Part shown: one piece after another, positions 6,244-7,246 of the stretch
Numbering within the stretch: the stretch's first letter is position 1
Layout: each line of letters opens with the position of its first letter
From: CAYNNP01 sp964398215
GTDB lineage: Bacteria; Planctomycetota; Planctomycetia; Pirellulales; Pirellulaceae
Length of the DNA stretch: 7,246 bases
Reading direction: 5' to 3'
Assembly (NCBI GenBank): GCA_964398215.1
Contig: CAYNNP010000287.1
Span: 1-7,246, forward strand
The notes under the pieces: generated by a model
The model's database searches: none
The model's input: only the letters and a program-made list of their open reading frames with translations
Told to the model about the DNA's origin: nothing
Made by a program: the position numbers and the translations under genes

Positions 6244-7191
6244 TTACCACCAATTTCCGTCGCTCGTGACAGGGACAGCTGGGCACCGCATTGACTCCAA
6301 CGCCGATGCAATTTCGCTGACCGCCCAACTTAAATCATCGATCTCCAAACGATATTCAGGCCAGCGCCAACCGGATGGCCAAATTTGATGCGGCGCTGGC
6401 CAACGGGTGTCTTCGTTTGCTCGCTGAGTCCGCGCAACAAGTCGCGGAACTGTCGGCAAACTGGTTTGGTCGCTATCCAGTTCCGGAAGCTCGGGCAGGT
6501 ACGCCGCCACCCACGGCTCGTCGACAACATCGATCGGATCGCCTGGCACCGCAGTTGCTTGGAGATCCGAAACGACACCTGGCACATTTGCCACGGCGCT
6601 CATGTTGGCCGATTCAGTGTTCGCTAAAAACGTTTTGATTCCGTAGTCCGCGCTTAGCGACTTGGCTATCTGATTCCTGGTACCAATATCACCAACCAAA
6701 GCCATCGACGGTACGCCTTGCGTCAAGTGTTTGGCAAGCCGCTGAAGTGTCCAGCCGAAACGAGGGTCCCGATAGTGTGGTGCGACATCACAGGCTGGCT
6801 GCAAAACGAATTGGCGAGCCGTGTACCTGGGGTGTGGAACGATCAACTCTGAAGCACCACCCACCAACGCGCCGTGCATGACAACGTCCAAGTCAATACT
6901 GCGGGAGTCCCATCGCAGCCTTCGTCGCCGACCAAGCTCCTGCTCGGTCGACTGCAGCACCGCTAATATCTCGCGCGCGGAACTATTGGTCTCAAACGCA
7001 CCCACCGCATTCAAGAACGGCTCTTGCCCACTCGGCCCACCGACCGGCGGTGTTTCAAATAGTCGACTGGTTTTCAAAGGAGTGACAAACTCAATCGCAT
7101 CGCACTCCACGATCTTGCGCGCAGCATCAGCGATCAACCGGTCACGGTCACCTAGATTGCTTCCAAAACTGATTAAACATTGCGCTGCCAT
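6244..7191 (-). CDS. folK: 2-amino-4-hydroxy-6-hydroxymethyldihydropteridine pyrophosphokinase with long C-terminal extension
   Basis: FolK (HPPK) transfers pyrophosphate from ATP to 6-hydroxymethyl-7,8-dihydropterin in cytoplasmic folate synthesis. The N-terminal domain (about 1-150) shows SFGSNLGDR (8-16), ETPPVGG (46-52), PFLNAV (58-63), LGRRRRLRWDSRSIDLDVV (86-104, with likely Mg-binding D100 and D102), and HPRYTARQFVLQP (120-132). These match the family in order and spacing, and the start places the first strand at the usual position. Typical HPPK proteins are about 160 residues; this one is 315. Residues about 151-315 are extra: MALVGDIGTRNQIAKSLSAD looks like a strand-loop-helix, then a low-complexity linker, then a Trp-rich segment ending in a helix (LSWAVSEIASALESM). 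HPPK is known elsewhere fused to deoxynucleoside kinase, and the extension may be a degenerate kinase-like domain, but no GxxGxGK[ST] motif is intact. The folate assignment is firm; the role of the extension is unknown. Confidence 0.93.
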   Translation of the reverse strand: MAAQCLISFGSNLGDRDRLIADAARKIVECDAIEFVTPLKTSRLFETPPVGGPSGQEPFLNAVGAFETNSSAREILAVLQSTEQELGRRRRLRWDSRSIDLDVVMHGALVGGASELIVPHPRYTARQFVLQPACDVAPHYRDPRFGWTLQRLAKHLTQGVPSMALVGDIGTRNQIAKSLSADYGIKTFLANTESANMSAVANVPGVVSDLQATAVPGDPIDVVDEPWVAAYLPELPELDSDQTSLPTVPRLVARTQRANEDTRWPAPHQIWPSGWRWPEYRLEIDDLSWAVSEIASALESMRCPAVPVTSDGNWW

Positions 7192-7208
7192 TGTTCGGCG
7201 ATGTTACC

Positions 7209-7246
7209 TCAGCCGACCAAAACACGGGAGGACTGATCGTCGTCTC
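7209..7246 (-). CDS. Possible C-terminal end of a gene upstream of folK (partial)
   Basis: On the minus strand one frame enters from the window edge and reads DDDQSSRVLVG before a TGA at 7209-7211, 17 bases before the folK start. The acidic-polar tail is a plausible protein C-terminus, and the short spacing would fit an operon. Only 11 codons are visible and the other two frames are also open for a similar distance, so this is a weak call. Confidence 0.2.
   Translation of the reverse strand, partial: DDDQSSRVLVG

Overview
The window looks like a planctomycete chromosome, most likely a Rhodopirellula/Pirellula-type member of the Pirellulales. The main evidence is a large secreted 'PVC-type' heme-binding CxxCH protein, a family largely confined to Planctomycetes and Verrucomicrobia. 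Supporting evidence is a membrane-tethered helix-hairpin-helix protein of a type I associate with this group, weak or absent Shine-Dalgarno sites at most genes, and a GC-rich palindromic intergenic repeat. This assignment is inference from protein families, without any database search.

Layout. (1) Positions 11-94 hold an imperfect palindromic repeat downstream of the first gene. (2) Positions 163-906, minus strand: single-pass membrane protein with a coiled coil and a C-terminal helix-hairpin-helix-like domain. (3) Positions 907-1553: a 647-base intergenic region without a convincing gene. It contains a strong minus-strand terminator-like hairpin (1137-1209) with no gene assigned to it, plus several smaller hairpins. 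(4) Positions 1554-4583, plus strand: 1009-residue exported beta-propeller/HEAT/cytochrome c protein. (5) Positions 4553-7191, minus strand: three genes in the order folK, a conserved-looking helical hypothetical, and an nagA-like deacetylase. The nagA-like gene converges on the heme gene and overlaps its 3' end by 31 bases.

Function. The two recognisable metabolic enzymes are FolK (folate biosynthesis) and a NagA-type amidohydrolase (N-acetylglucosamine-6-phosphate deacetylation, amino-sugar recycling). They share a strand but not an obvious pathway. The folK-to-hypothetical gap holds a hairpin and a possible promoter, so the three are not clearly one operon. The exported heme protein probably works outside the cytoplasmic membrane in an oxidation or electron-transfer step whose substrate is unknown.

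Most worth a second look: the NagA homologue, which lacks both sequence segments that build the family's accessory beta-sandwich; the roughly 165-residue C-terminal extension on FolK; the orphan minus-strand terminator hairpin, which may end an unannotated small RNA; and the palindromic repeat at the left edge. I did not find a clear new multi-gene system such as a defence island, CRISPR array or biosynthetic cluster.
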